A DNA stretch of 52,887 nt from Phycisphaerae bacterium (GTDB lineage: Bacteria > Planctomycetota > Phycisphaerae > Tepidisphaerales > Tepidisphaeraceae), in assembly GCA_030448225.1 (NCBI GenBank), contig JAUJNJ010000035.1:1-52887 (forward strand), read 5' to 3'. Both the position numbers and the translations under genes were made by a program. The stretch's first letter is position 1. The number at the start of each line of letters is the position of its first letter. A model generated the notes under the pieces. That model worked only from the letters and a program-made list of their open reading frames with translations, had not been told where the DNA came from and ran no database searches. Shown piece after piece: positions 25,542 to 37,146 of this stretch.

Positions 25542-27374
25542 ATGACCGCAATCGACTATCAGCCCGTGTTGCCCGTGACCGACCCGCCGCCGCCGCCGCG
25601 TCGCCGCAGCGGATGGTCGGGGCTGCCGCTCGTCGGGCGGGCGAAGCCGTCGCACGTGTTGATGGCCGTGCTGCTCTACGCGTTTTTCGCGGTCTTCCTG
25701 ATCTGGCCGATCGTGCAGGTCGTCAGCAGCGGCTTCCTGCGGCGCGACGGCACGTTCACGCTCCGCTACCTCTCGCTCGTCTTCCAGGACCCCTCGCTCG
25801 TCCGCGGCCTGATCAACGCGACCGGCGTGGCGGTCGGGGTGACGTTCGTCACGCTGCTGGTGTCGCTCCCGCTGGCCGTGCTGAGCGTGCGCTACGACTT
25901 CCCCGGCCGCGGGCTGCTGTCGGGGCTGCTGCTCGTGCCGCTCGTGCTGCCGCCGTTCGTCGGCGCGATCGGCGTGAAGCTCGTGCTGGCGCGGTACGGG
26001 CCGCTCACGCTCGCGCTCGACGGGCTGTTGCGACTGTTCGGCGGGGCCGGCCTGCCGGAGGGGATCGACTGGCTCGGCGACCCGCGGCTGCGCGTGGTCG
26101 GCATCGTGATCGTCGAGGCGCTGCACCTCTACCCGGTGATGGTCCTCAACCTCACGGCGGCGCTCGCGAACATCGACCCGGCGATGGAGCAGGCCGCCGC
26201 CAACCTCGGGGCGGGGCGGTGGGAGATCTTCCGCAAGATCACGCTGCCGCTCGTGCGGCCGGGGCTGTTCGCCGGGTGCACGCTCGTGCTGATCTGGAGC
26301 TTCACGGAACTCGGCACGCCGCTGATGTTCAACTTCTACGACATCACGCCGGTGCAGGTGTTCGTGCAGAGCACCGACGTGGCGAGCAACCCGCTGCCGT
26401 TCGCGCTGGTGGTCGTGATGCTGATGGCGTCGGCGCTGCTCTACCTGATCGGCAAGGTCGTGCTCGGCCGCGGGTTCGACGCGGCGACGACCAAGGCGTC
26501 GGTGCAGTCGTCGCCGCGTCGGCTGCGCGGGTGGCGGGCGCTGGCGGCGATGTCCCCGTTCCGGGTCGTCTTCGGGTTGGCCGTCCTGCCGCACACGGCC
26601 GTCGTGCTGACGAGCCTGTGCGAGACCGGCGCGTGGTACAAGTCGGTCGTGCCGACGGCGTTCACCACGAGCCACTTCGGCGCCGCCCTCGTCGACGAGC
26701 TGGCGTTCCCGAGCGTGCGCAACTCGCTGCTCTACGCCTCGCTCGCCACGCTGATCGCGGTGATCGTGGGGCTGACGGCTGCGATCGTGATCGTGCGGAG
26801 CGACGTGCCGGGCAAGTGGATCATCGACTCGCTGTCGATGCTGCCGCTGGCGGTGCCGGGGCTCGTGCTGGCGTTCGGGTACCTGGCGATCAGCGTGACG
26901 TTCAAGCGCCGGCTCGGCGAGGCGACGCCGTTCTGGCTCGACGTGCAGGAGTGGCCCGTGCTGCTGCTGACGCTCGCCTACGCCGCCCGGCGGCTGCCCT
27001 ACGTCGTGCGCAGCGCGGTGGCGGGCTTGCAACAGACGCCGCGCGATTTGGAACTGGCCGCGGCGAACCTCGGCGCGCCGCGGCGGACGGTGCTGTCGCG
27101 GATCACGGTGCCGCTGATCTTCGCCAACCTCATCGCCGGCGCGCTGCTCGCGTTCGCGTTCGCGATGCTCGAGGTGAGCGACTCGCTCATCCTCGCCCAG
27201 CGGATGGCCTACTACCCGATCACCAAGGCGATCCTCGAGCTCTCCCAACGCCTCCCCTACGGCCCCTACATCGCCAGCGCGCTGGGCGTGTGGGCGATGG
27301 TCCTGCTGACGCTGACGATCCTGTCGGCCAACGCGCTGCTCGGCAAGAAGATGGGGGCGATCTTCCGCGTGTAG
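25542..27374 (+). CDS. iron(III)-type ABC transporter permease with two fused transmembrane domains
   Basis: This 610-residue protein starts at MTAIDYQPVLPV, after a Pro/Arg-rich cytoplasmic head. It contains two homologous halves of about six helices each, as in FbpB/ThiP-type permeases. The EAA loops that contact the ATPase are visible: half 1 NIDPAMEQAAANLGAGRWEI followed by FRKITLPLVRPGL, and half 2 QTPRDLELAAANLGAPRRTV followed by LSRITVPLIFANL. Helices include VLLYAFFAVFLIWPIVQVV and AVPGLVLAFGYLAISVTF. The reading frame is unbroken. With the ATPase and binding protein it forms a complete importer, probably for ferric iron; the ligand is inferred from family resemblance only. Confidence 0.93.
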   Translation: MTAIDYQPVLPVTDPPPPPRRRSGWSGLPLVGRAKPSHVLMAVLLYAFFAVFLIWPIVQVVSSGFLRRDGTFTLRYLSLVFQDPSLVRGLINATGVAVGVTFVTLLVSLPLAVLSVRYDFPGRGLLSGLLLVPLVLPPFVGAIGVKLVLARYGPLTLALDGLLRLFGGAGLPEGIDWLGDPRLRVVGIVIVEALHLYPVMVLNLTAALANIDPAMEQAAANLGAGRWEIFRKITLPLVRPGLFAGCTLVLIWSFTELGTPLMFNFYDITPVQVFVQSTDVASNPLPFALVVVMLMASALLYLIGKVVLGRGFDAATTKASVQSSPRRLRGWRALAAMSPFRVVFGLAVLPHTAVVLTSLCETGAWYKSVVPTAFTTSHFGAALVDELAFPSVRNSLLYASLATLIAVIVGLTAAIVIVRSDVPGKWIIDSLSMLPLAVPGLVLAFGYLAISVTFKRRLGEATPFWLDVQEWPVLLLTLAYAARRLPYVVRSAVAGLQQTPRDLELAAANLGAPRRTVLSRITVPLIFANLIAGALLAFAFAMLEVSDSLILAQRMAYYPITKAILELSQRLPYGPYIASALGVWAMVLLTLTILSANALLGKKMGAIFRV

Positions 27375-27475
27375 GCGCGGCGGTCGCGGCGGGCGGTCCG
27401 GCGGTGCGTTGAGCGGACGCCGCGCGGACGCGCGGGCCGGCTAAGCCGCGAGCGGCGCCGGGGTCGCGACGGTCC

Positions 27476-29031
27476 TCATCGCAGGCTCACCGGTCCGCGG
27501 CGCCAGGCGGGGTAGCGCTGCATCGCCATGTCGAGCGCGACCTGCATCATCTGCGGGTGCTCGCGGCGGACGGCGTCCTTCAGGAGGTTCTGCTGCACGC
27601 GCTGCCGCAGCAGGCCGAACTGCTGCATGCGCAGCGTCCGCATGATCCCGGCCTGCGCCTCCTCGAACGGCACGGTGCGGGCCGCCTGCCGCTCGTCGAG
27701 GCGGGCGACGTAGAACGCGTCCTCGGTCTCGATCAGGTCCGTCACCTGCCCGGGCTCCACCGCCCAGACCGCCTGCTCGACCTCGTCGACGAAGAACGCG
27801 CCCCTGGCGATCGGGTCGGGGGACGGCTGCTTGAACAGCGGCTCGTCGTTGGTGGCGGCGGCGATCTTGGCGAAGTCCTCGCCGGCCCTGGCGCGGCGGA
27901 GCAGGGCCTCGGCCTTGCCGCGGGCCGCGTCGCGGCCGCCGGTCTCGCGGACGCCGACCTTGATCACGCGGAAGCGGGCGGCGGCGCCGGTGGTGAACTC
28001 GGTGGCGCGGTTGGCCTCGTAGTAGTTGCGGAGGTCGCGCTGGCGGACCTGGATCTTGGGGGCCTCCTTCTTCGCGTAGTAGAGCTGGCGCATGATCGTG
28101 CGGTACTGCTCGTCGGCGCGCTCCTCGAAGTCGTACCCCTCGGCCGCCCACTTCTTGCGGGCCAGTTCCTCGGCCCCGCCGGCCTCGGTCACCTGCTTGA
28201 GGCGCCACTGGACGGTCAGCGCGCGGGCCTCGTTCTCGTAGCGGGCGTCGAGCAGGCGCTGGGCGGTGGCGAACTCGAGCTCGGCGTTGATGAACTCGCC
28301 GACCTGCTTCTCGATCAGCTCCGCCGCCACCGCCCGGAACGACGCCTCGTCGCGCTTCTTCGCCTCGGCCGCCAGCGGCTTCTCGAGCACGCGCAGGACG
28401 CGGTCGGCGTAGATCGGCGTGCCGTTGACGTCGGCCAGCACGGTGCCGACGAGTTGGTACCCGCCCTCGCCCACCGGCGCACCGTCGGCGGTGGGGCCGG
28501 CGGGAGCGGTGCCGGACGCGCTCGTGGCCGGCCGACCGGCCGCCCCGGTTGCGGCCGCGGGCCGCCTCAGCGCGGGGTGCCCGGCGTCGCCGCCGGTGCC
28601 CGCGCGCGTTCGCGCGCGACGCGCCCGCCGCCGCATCGCTGCCGCGGGGTGCCGCCGGTCCGGTCGTCGCCGCGACAGGTCCGCCCGGCGCGCGGCACTG
28701 CCGTTCGCGCCGTTGTTGAACCCGCCCTCGGTCACGGGGCGGACCGATTCCTCGACCGCGCTGGGGATGCCCGGCTCGGCGTCGCGGCGGGCCTCGGCGG
28801 CGACGGCGGTGTCGGCGGTGTCGGTCGCGCCGGGGTTACGGTGTCGACCAGCAGCGGGCCGGACTGGTCGACCGGCTGCACCCGCCCGGTCCCCTCGACC
28901 TGCCGCCGCGGCAGGAACGCGTCGCTGCCGAGCGGTTGGGGGGCCGGCTGGCCGCACCCGCCGCCGCCCATCACCGCCGACACCAGCAGTGCCGCCGAAG
29001 CAGAACCGGACCGCCACCACTTGCTACGCAT
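27476..29031 (-). CDS. lipoprotein peptidyl-prolyl isomerase (parvulin/SurA type), one frameshift
   Basis: The start MRSKWWRSGSASAALLVSAV at 29031 is a lipoprotein signal with lipobox GGGGC near residue 26. A frame change near 28838, within an Ala/Pro/Thr-rich linker, joins it to the main frame. The core has DVNGTPIYADRVLRVLEKPL, the usual SurA-like opening, a long helical chaperone region (ELIEKQVGEFINAELEFATA) and a parvulin-like domain: FRVIKVGVRETGG, RARAGEDFAKIAAATND, GAFFVDEVEQAVWAVEPGQV and ETEDAFYVARLDE. The predicted role is folding of exported proteins at the cell envelope. It diverges from the giant heme protein gene across a 360 bp gap. Confidence 0.82.
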
Positions 29032-29392
29032 GTCGAATCTCCCTGCTGGACCGGCTGCGGCCCGGCGCCGGCGCGCGGATCGCCGGCCGGGGTGCCGACG
29101 TCGTTCGGCCGGCCCCTCAACGAGCCATGCCGGACATGACTCGGACTTCGCCCGGTCCTGCTGTCTAACGCTAGCCGCGGGCGGGCACTGCGACAAGAGA
29201 GGGCCTACAATCGCCACCGGCCGGGCCCCGCGGCGTCGGAGTGGTCAAATCCTGCCACGCGGTCAAAAATCTCACGCCGGATGCGCGATATATCATGGCT
29301 CGGCCCGCCGCACCGGATAGACTGTTCGCGAGGGGGTTTCCGGCCGGCGCAACGCCGGCGGCGTGGCGATCGATTCTAGCGGAGGTCACATC
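29032..29392. other. divergent intergenic region
   Basis: No gene is supported. The stretch separates the parvulin and ThuA/heme genes, which are transcribed away from each other. A modestly AT-richer segment at about 29260-29300 (tcaaaaatctcacg, gcgatatatcatgg) is the best candidate for the promoter of the plus-strand gene. Confidence 0.4.
29381..29385 (+). promoter_or_regulatory. ribosome-binding site that decides a TTG start
   Basis: ggagg lies 7 bp before the TTG at 29393. That start puts MRLPCSHRSAYRFAGAALVL, a good signal peptide, at the N terminus. An upstream in-frame GTG at 29363 has no such site and would add ten non-signal residues. Confidence 0.6.
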
Positions 29393-32300
29393 TTGCGACT
29401 GCCTTGTTCGCACCGAAGCGCGTACCGTTTCGCCGGCGCGGCCCTCGTGCTGCTGCCGGCGCTCCTGCTGCTGCCGGCCGCCCTCTCGCCCGCGCTCAAC
29501 GCGGCCGAGCCCGCGCCCGCCGACGCCGCCACGCCCCGCCGGGTGAAGGTGCTGTTCCTCGGCGACAACGGCCACCACAAGCCGCTCGACCGCGCGCGAG
29601 AGATCTTCCCCGTCCTCGCCCGCCGCGGGATCGACCTCACCTACACCGACAACCTCTCCGACCTCAACCCGCAGACGCTCGGCCTCTACGACGCGCTGCT
29701 GGTCTACGCGAACATCACGAGCGTCGCGCCCGAGCAGGAGAAGGCGATCCTCGACTACGTCGCGTCGGGCAAGGGCTTCGTGCCGGTCCACTGCGCGTCG
29801 GCCTGCTTCGGCGACTCGAAGGAACTCGTCGCCCTCATGGGCGGGCGGTTCAAGAGCCACGGCACCGGCGTGTTCAAGGAGCAGATCGTCGACCCCGAGC
29901 ACCCGGTGATGAAGGGGCTGAAGCCGATCGAGAACTGGGACGAGACGTACGTCCACTCCGACCACAACGAGCAGGGGCGTCGCGTGCTGTCGGTGCGCGT
30001 CGAGGGTGACAAAACCGAGCCGTACACCTGGGTGCGCGACCACGGCAAGGGCCGGGTCTTCTACACCGCCTGGGGTCACGACGAGCGGACGTGGGAGAAC
30101 CCCGACTTCGAGAACCTGATCGAGCGCGGCATCCGCTGGTCGGCCGGCGACTGGGCGCTTCAGCCGCCGCCGGCGCCGCCGGAGTTCGCGTACACGGAGG
30201 CGAACCTGCCGAACTACGTCGGCAGCCACAAGCTCGGCGAGCCGATCCGCACGATGCAGCAGCCGGTGAGCCCGGCCGATTCGATGCGGCACCTGATCGT
30301 CCCGCCCGGGTTCGCGGCCAAGCTGTACGCGGCCGAGCCGCAGGTGAAGAAGCCCGTCACCCTCGCGTGGGACGAGCGCGGCCGGCTCTGGATCGCCGAG
30401 ACGGTGGACTACCCCAACGAGTTGCAGCGCGAGGGGGAGGGCAATGACCGCCTCACGGTCGTCGACGACACCAATCGTGACGGCACGGCCGACTCGTTCA
30501 CCGTATTCGCCGACAAGCTCAGCATCCCGACGAGCATCCTGCCGGTGAACGGCGGGGCGATCGTGGCGCAGGCGCCGCACATGCTCTACCTCGCCGACAC
30601 CGACGGCGACGGCCGCGCCGACCGGCGCGACGTGCTGTTCACCGGCTGGGGCACCGACGACACGCACGCCGGGCCGTCGAACCTCCGCTGGGGCTTCGAC
30701 AACTGGGTCTACGGGTGCGTCGGCTACTCCGGCTTCCGCGGGTCGGTCGGCGGCAAGGACCTGCGCTTCAGCTCCGGCGCGTTCCGCTTCAAGCCGGACG
30801 GCAGCGCGCTGGAGTTCCTCGGCTCGACCAACAACAACACCTGGGGCCTGGCGTTCAGCGAGGACAACCACCTGTTCCTCTCGACCGCCAACAACAACCC
30901 CAGCGACCACCTGCCGATCCCCAACCGCTTCTACGAGCAGGTGCCGGGCATGCGCCCGCGCGGCGCGAGCCTCATCTTCGACACGCAGCGGTTCTACTCG
31001 CTGACCGAGAACGTGCGGCAGGTCGACTTCCACGGCAGCTACACCGCCGCCGCCGGCCACGCGATCTACACGGCCCGCGCGTTCCCGCGGGGCTACTGGA
31101 ACTCGGTCGCGTTCGTCACCGAGCCGACCGGCCACCTCGTCGGGCAGTTCCGCCTGATCCCCAGCGGCGCGAGCTTCAAGGCGCGCAACGACTTCAACCT
31201 GCTCGCCAGCTCCGACGAGTGGACCAGCCCGATCGCCGCCGAGGTCGGCCCCGACGGCGCGGTGTGGGTGATCGACTGGTACAACTTCGTCGTCCAGCAC
31301 AACCCGATCCCCACCGGCTTCGAGAAGGGCAAGGGCAACGCCTACGTCACCCCGCGGCGCGACAAGACCCACGGCCGGGTCTACCGCAGTCGCGTGGGAC
31401 GGGGCCAAGGCGTACGAGCCGATCGACCTGTCCAAGGCCGACGCCGCGGGGCTCGTCGCGGCGCGCTGCGGAACGACAACATGTTCTGGCGCACGACCGC
31501 CCAGCGCAAGCTCGTGCAGGGCAAGCATGCCGACGCCGTGCCCGCGCTGCTGGGCGCTGGCGGGCGACGCGTCGGTCGACGAGGCGACGGGCCTGAACGT
31601 CGCCGCGGTCCACGCGCGCTGTGGACGCTGCACGGCCTGGGCGCGTTCGGCGGCGATGACGCCGCCGGCGCGCGGGGAGTGCCGCGGCCAACCCGGCGGC
31701 GACGGCGGCGGCGGTGACGGCGCTGTCGCACGAGTCGCCGGCGGTCCGCCGGGCGGCGCTGGCCGTGCTGCCGCGCGACGCGCGGCGGTCGACGCCGTGC
31801 TCGGTGCCAAGCTGCTCGACGACCGCGACGCGCACGTCCGCAAGGGCGCTGCTCGCGCTGGCCGAGATGCCCCCGTCCGACGCCGCGGGCGCGGCGGTCT
31901 TCAACATCCTGTCGCGCAAGGAGAACGCCGACGACCCGATCCTCGCCGACGCCGCCGCCATCGCCGCGGCCCGCCACGACGCCGGCTTCCTCAACGCCGC
32001 GTTCGCGTCGTACAAGGCCGACGCCCCGGCCGCCAGCACCGACCCGGCCCCGCAAGCCTCGGCGGCGCCGAAGAACCTCCTGCCCAACGGGTCGTTCGAG
32101 GACGCGCGGGCGACAAGCCCGCCGGCTGGCGGCCGAACGACTACGGCGGCGCGCCGGGCGTGCACAAGTGGGTCGACGGGGGCCGCAACGGCGGCCGCTG
32201 CCTTGAGATCAGCTCCGAGCGCGCGGCTCGGACACCGGGTGGATGGCCGAGGTGCAGGGCGAGCCCGACACCGACTACCGCCTGTCCGCCTGGATCAAGA

Positions 32301-33739
32301 CGCGCGACGTGCGGAACGTCCGCAACGGCCGCGGCGCGCAGCTCAACGTCCACGCGACGGCGGGCCAGCCCCGCACCGACGCCGTCGTCGGCACGAGCGA
32401 CTGGCGCCGCGTGGAGATCACGTTCAACTCCGGCAACCTCGACCGGATCAGCGTCAACTGCCTGTTCGGCGGGTGGGGCCTTTCGACCGGCACCGCCTGG
32501 TTCGACGACGTCGAACTCGTGAAGCAGCCGCCGACCGGCCTGCCCGGCGCGGTGGGCAAGGTCGTCGGCATCGTCGTCAACGCCTACGCCAAGCGCGGCG
32601 ACGCGGCGACGATCGTGCCGACGCTCTCGGCGCTGAAGAACAGCCAGCCGGCGCTGACGACGGTCGTGATCGAGTCGCTGTCGAAGGGGTGGCCCGAGGG
32701 GCGGGCGCCGACGCTGTCCGAGGCGGACGTCGCCGAGCTGCGCGCGGTGATGACGGCGCTGCCGCCGGCCGCCCGCGACCGGCTGCTCGTGCTGTCGCAG
32801 CGCTGGGGGCAGGGCGACCTGTTCGCCGAGCAGCGGCAGGCGATCATGGCCGACCTCGGCAAGGCGCTCGCCGACGCGTCGCTCTCGCCCGCCCGCCGCA
32901 CGGCCGCGGCGGCGCAGCTCGTCGCGGTCGACGCCGGCGACGCGGCGGTCAACACCGTCCTGAAGCAGATCGGCCCCAAGGCCGCCCCCGCGCTACAGGC
33001 CGAGCTGATCGAGGCGCTGTCCGGCAGCCCTAACCCGAAGCTCGGCACGATCCTGATCGGCAAGTGGAACACGATCACGCCGTCGGCGCAGAAGGTGGCG
33101 ATCGGCGTGCTGCTCCGCAACGAGGCGTGGGCGCGGTCGCTGCTCGACGCGGTGGAGAAGGGGACGGTCAGCAACAAGGACCTCGCCCCCGAGCACTGGC
33201 AGGCGCTGACGGCCCTGCCCGACGAGCGGCTCGCCCGCCGCGCCGGCCGGCTCCGCCAGGCCACCGGCCGGGCGCCCAGCGGCGACCGAAAGACGATGAT
33301 CGAGAAGCTGCTGCCGTTGGCCACGAAGGCGGGCGACGTGGAGGTCGGCCGGGCGGTCTACGCGAAGAACTGCGCGGTCTGCCACGCGATCGAGGGCCAG
33401 GGGGGCAAGGTCGGCCCCGAGCTGACCGGCATCGGCGCCCGCCCGCGGCAGGACATCCTGCTGGAGGTGATCGACCCGAACCGCTCGGTCGAGGGCACGT
33501 ACCGCGCGTGGCTCGTGAAGACGAAGAAGGAGGTCCTCAGCGGCCGCCTCGCGTCGGAGAGCCAGACGTCGGTCGAGCTGATCGACACGGCGGGCAAGGT
33601 GCACGTGATCAGCCGCGACGAGATCCAGGCGCTGAAGGCGTCGGAACTGTCGGTGATGCCCGAGGGCTTCGAGAACCTGCCGCCGGAGGAACTGTCGTCG
33701 CTCGTGGAGTTCCTGGCGACGAGCCGGGTGAAGCACTGA
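29393..33739 (+). CDS. exported ThuA / PVC-type propeller / HEAT / CBM-like / c-type heme protein, frameshifts at 31.4-32.3 kb
   Basis: Joined length is about 1,448 residues. A signal peptide is followed by a ThuA-like domain (VKVLFLGDNGHHKPLDRARE, FVPVHCASACFGDSKELVAL, HSDHNEQGRRVLSVRVEGDK; about residues 45-250). Next is the planctomycete/verrucomicrobial propeller dehydrogenase domain (FAAKLYAAEPQVKKPVTLAW ... WVIDWYNFVVQHNPIPTGFE; about 285-655), then HEAT-like helices. A CBM-like jelly roll follows (NLLPNGSFEDA ... GTAWFDDVELVKQ; about 900-1045), then more HEAT helices. The C-terminal heme domain has NCAVCHAIEGQGGKVGPELT with CxxCH near residue 1327. Frame changes lie near 31390, 31470, 31550, 31620, 31690, 31790, 31845, 32105 and 32230. 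It probably oxidises sugars or polysaccharide parts in the periplasm; the substrate is unknown. Confidence 0.88.
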
Positions 33740-34125
33740 GGGCCGATGTTGGGTCGTCCCCTGTCGTGCCGGTCCGATCGGGAGGGGGTTGCGACCTGTG
33801 GCGTGGCCACCGGAGGTGGGCACGCCGCTAAGTTCGCGCGATTCGCTGTCTGGCTGCGGGGGAGATGGTGAAGGGGCCCGGTGGAATAATCCGACAGCCA
33901 CTGTTTCGCCGCAGGCCCGAAGGGCACGCTACGGGTTATCCGGATCGGCTCTGAGTAACCCGCGGTCGCGCGAAATCGGGATAAGCTTCCGACGGCGTTC
34001 GATGACGCTCTGCACGGCGCGTGGTGGCGTTAAGGTTCCTTGACCGTCGCCGTCGCCGTCCCAGGTTATAGGCTCGGATCCCCGTCCCCGCCGCGCGGCC
34101 GGGTGCGTCGCGGAGGGTTGCCGCC
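33740..34125. other. intergenic region upstream of the XylR-type regulator
   Basis: No gene is supported in this 386 bp. It contains copy 2 of the short repeat gccgcaggcccgaagggc (33908-33930), followed by a small hairpin with arms cgggtta and taacccg (about 33932-33963). A Shine-Dalgarno-like gcggagggt (34110-34118) precedes the next ATG. Confidence 0.5.
33908..33930. repeat. dispersed short repeat gccgcaggcccgaagggc, copy 2
   Basis: The core is identical to 13050-13067 and is followed here by acgct and a tta/taa hairpin. The function is unknown. Confidence 0.5.
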
Positions 34126-35523
<1,398 letters not shown>

Positions 35524-36089
35524 GCCCACTCACCCGCGGCGCACGCCGCCCCCGCGTCACCTCCCGAACGACGGGTCGCGGGATAACATTCCCGCGCCCT
35601 TCAGCGTCCGACGCGCCGCGCGACGCGGCGGGCAAGCCCGCCGGCTAAATGGGTTCGCATCGCCCGGTAGCAGCGATCAGGCGCACGTCATCCTGAGCGT
35701 AGCGAAGGATCGCTCTCGGTTGGCACGAGTACCGTGGGAGATCCTTCGCTGCGGTGAGGACGACAGGAACGGCTGCCGTGACGAGGGGATGGGAACCGAC
35801 CTGAATCGCATCTTGGGCAGGTATCGCAGTCGCAGACACAGAGCCGCGTCATCCCGAGGAGCGACAGCGACGACCCATCTCGGGTGGAATAGAAGCGTTT
35901 CACCGGCCCAAGATGGGTCGGGTCGCTCCCGCTCCCCCCAGGATGACGTTGCCGCGGATGCTACGCGCGACCGCGGACCGCTTTCATGAGACGCCTTCCG
36001 TGGAGCGGTGTCGGCGCATGCGCGACCGGCCGGCCCTCCCGCGGAGGCCCGGCCGGTCCCGTTCGATCGCGTTCTTTCCCTCGAGGCGC
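35524..36089. other. intergenic region with two gtcatcc palindromes
   Basis: There are no supported genes in this roughly 565 bp. It holds a gcgggcaagcccgccggcta palindrome near 35626-35646 and two inverted pairs listed separately. It separates the convergent regulator and PEP-CTERM genes. Confidence 0.6.
35686..35948. repeat. two adjacent gtcatcc-type inverted repeats
   Basis: Pair 1 is 35686-35711 (gtcatcctgagcgtagcgaa, then ggatc) with 35740-35764 (gatccttcgctgcggtgagg, then acgac). Pair 2 is 35846-35886 (gcgtcatcccgaggagcgac onward) with 35907-35948 (onward to cccccaggatgacg). Both open with gtcatcc and close with its inverse, like the inner element at 9846-9947. Similar gtcatcctgag repeats are widespread in environmental bacteria. 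Confidence 0.75.
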
Positions 36090-36884
36090 TTACACCGTCC
36101 GGCGGCGGCGGCGGCGGAGGGCGGCGAGGCCGCCGATCGCCAGGAGGCCCAAGGCCGAGGGCTCGGGCACGGGGCTGGACGTGATGTTGATGTTGTCGAC
36201 GCCGACGAGTTCGTCGTTGCTGACCGCATTGCTCGTGATGACGCGGAGCTCGATATCGCCCGCGTCGTTGACGGCCGCCGGGAGCATCGCCGACACCGCC
36301 GTCTCGAGCGTCGCCAGGCTCGGGCCGGTGGTCGCGTCGGCGACGTAGGCCTCGGGCACGTTGGTGAAGTCGCCCGCGTGCCCGATGCGGTACTGCAGCG
36401 CGACCTGCTGGGTCGCGTTGTCGGCCGTGTCGTCGATGTCGCGGAGCAGGTAGGCCACGTTCACGTTCTGCACGCCGGCCGTGTTCAGGTAGAACACGAG
36501 GTGCGGGGCGTCGGCCGTGCCCGAGCCTTGGAAGGCGACGACGGGGTTGGTCAACTCGAACTCATACAGGCCGCCGCTGAGGGCGTTCGTGTTCGCGGCG
36601 GTCTGGTTTGCGGTAACGCTCACCGGCGTCGTCTCGCCCGGCGCCACGATGGTCTGCGGGTCGGCGCCGGTGACGGCGGTCAGGTTGTCGCCGCGATACC
36701 CGACGATGCTCGGCACCATCGACCAGTCATTATTAGTGGTGATCAGGGACGTGTTCGACCAGTCCTGCATGAACGGGCCGCTACTGAGTGAAAACGGCGT
36801 GGTGTTCGCCCGGACGGCGTCCGCCGGGGCAAGGGAAACCAGGGCCGCCGCGACGATCGCGGGGCCGGTCAATTTTTTCAGCAC
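36090..36884 (-). CDS. PEP-CTERM sorting-domain protein
   Basis: The start is a GTG at 36884 (VLKKLTGPAIVAAALVSLAP), giving a normal signal peptide cleaved near AVRA; the purine-rich ggagaagagaaa lies just upstream. The 264-residue product has a Thr/Asn/Asp-rich extracellular beta domain without cysteines and ends with PVPEPSALGLLAIGGLAALR and an arginine run. That is the PEP-CTERM signal: a Pro-Glu-Pro motif, one membrane helix and basic residues. Such proteins are cut and anchored by an exosortase, usually together with exopolysaccharide export. No exosortase is seen in the window, so it must be elsewhere. Binding function is unknown. Confidence 0.9.
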   Translation of the reverse strand: MLKKLTGPAIVAAALVSLAPADAVRANTTPFSLSSGPFMQDWSNTSLITTNNDWSMVPSIVGYRGDNLTAVTGADPQTIVAPGETTPVSVTANQTAANTNALSGGLYEFELTNPVVAFQGSGTADAPHLVFYLNTAGVQNVNVAYLLRDIDDTADNATQQVALQYRIGHAGDFTNVPEAYVADATTGPSLATLETAVSAMLPAAVNDAGDIELRVITSNAVSNDELVGVDNINITSSPVPEPSALGLLAIGGLAALRRRRRRTV

Positions 36885-37146
36885 TTTCTCTTCTCCCGCC
36901 CCGCAGGGCACATCTCGACGGGCGGTGGTTCCCACCCTCAAACGCAAAACCGAAACCACGACGTGGGCCCGGTCGTCGCATCGTAGGGCGATGTCGCCAT
37001 TTCCCCGCAAAGGGTGGCATAAGTTCTTGCGAAGATTGTGTTAGCAGGACTTGTGGGCTGCCCCGGAGTGCGCGCGGCGCAGGCATTTAGCGGCTCGTGC
37101 CTATGAAGCGCGCGGGACGCGTGCCGAGCGGCGCGCGGGGATTTGG
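36885..37146. other. intergenic region
   Basis: This 262 bp stretch lies between the PEP-CTERM and chromate transporter genes, both on the minus strand. Nothing recognisable is present beyond the probable PEP-CTERM promoter region (an AT-richer patch at about 37018-37045). Confidence 0.4.

Noticed and set aside
25044..27248. 734-residue minus-strand frame opposite the permease
   Set aside because: It is composed of Arg, Glu, Gln and His runs without any domain; the permease strand has two conserved EAA loops.
29171..31843. 890-residue open frame on the minus strand
   Set aside because: It is antisense to the ThuA/propeller domains and is Arg/Ala/Val/Gly low complexity, a typical shadow in high-GC DNA.
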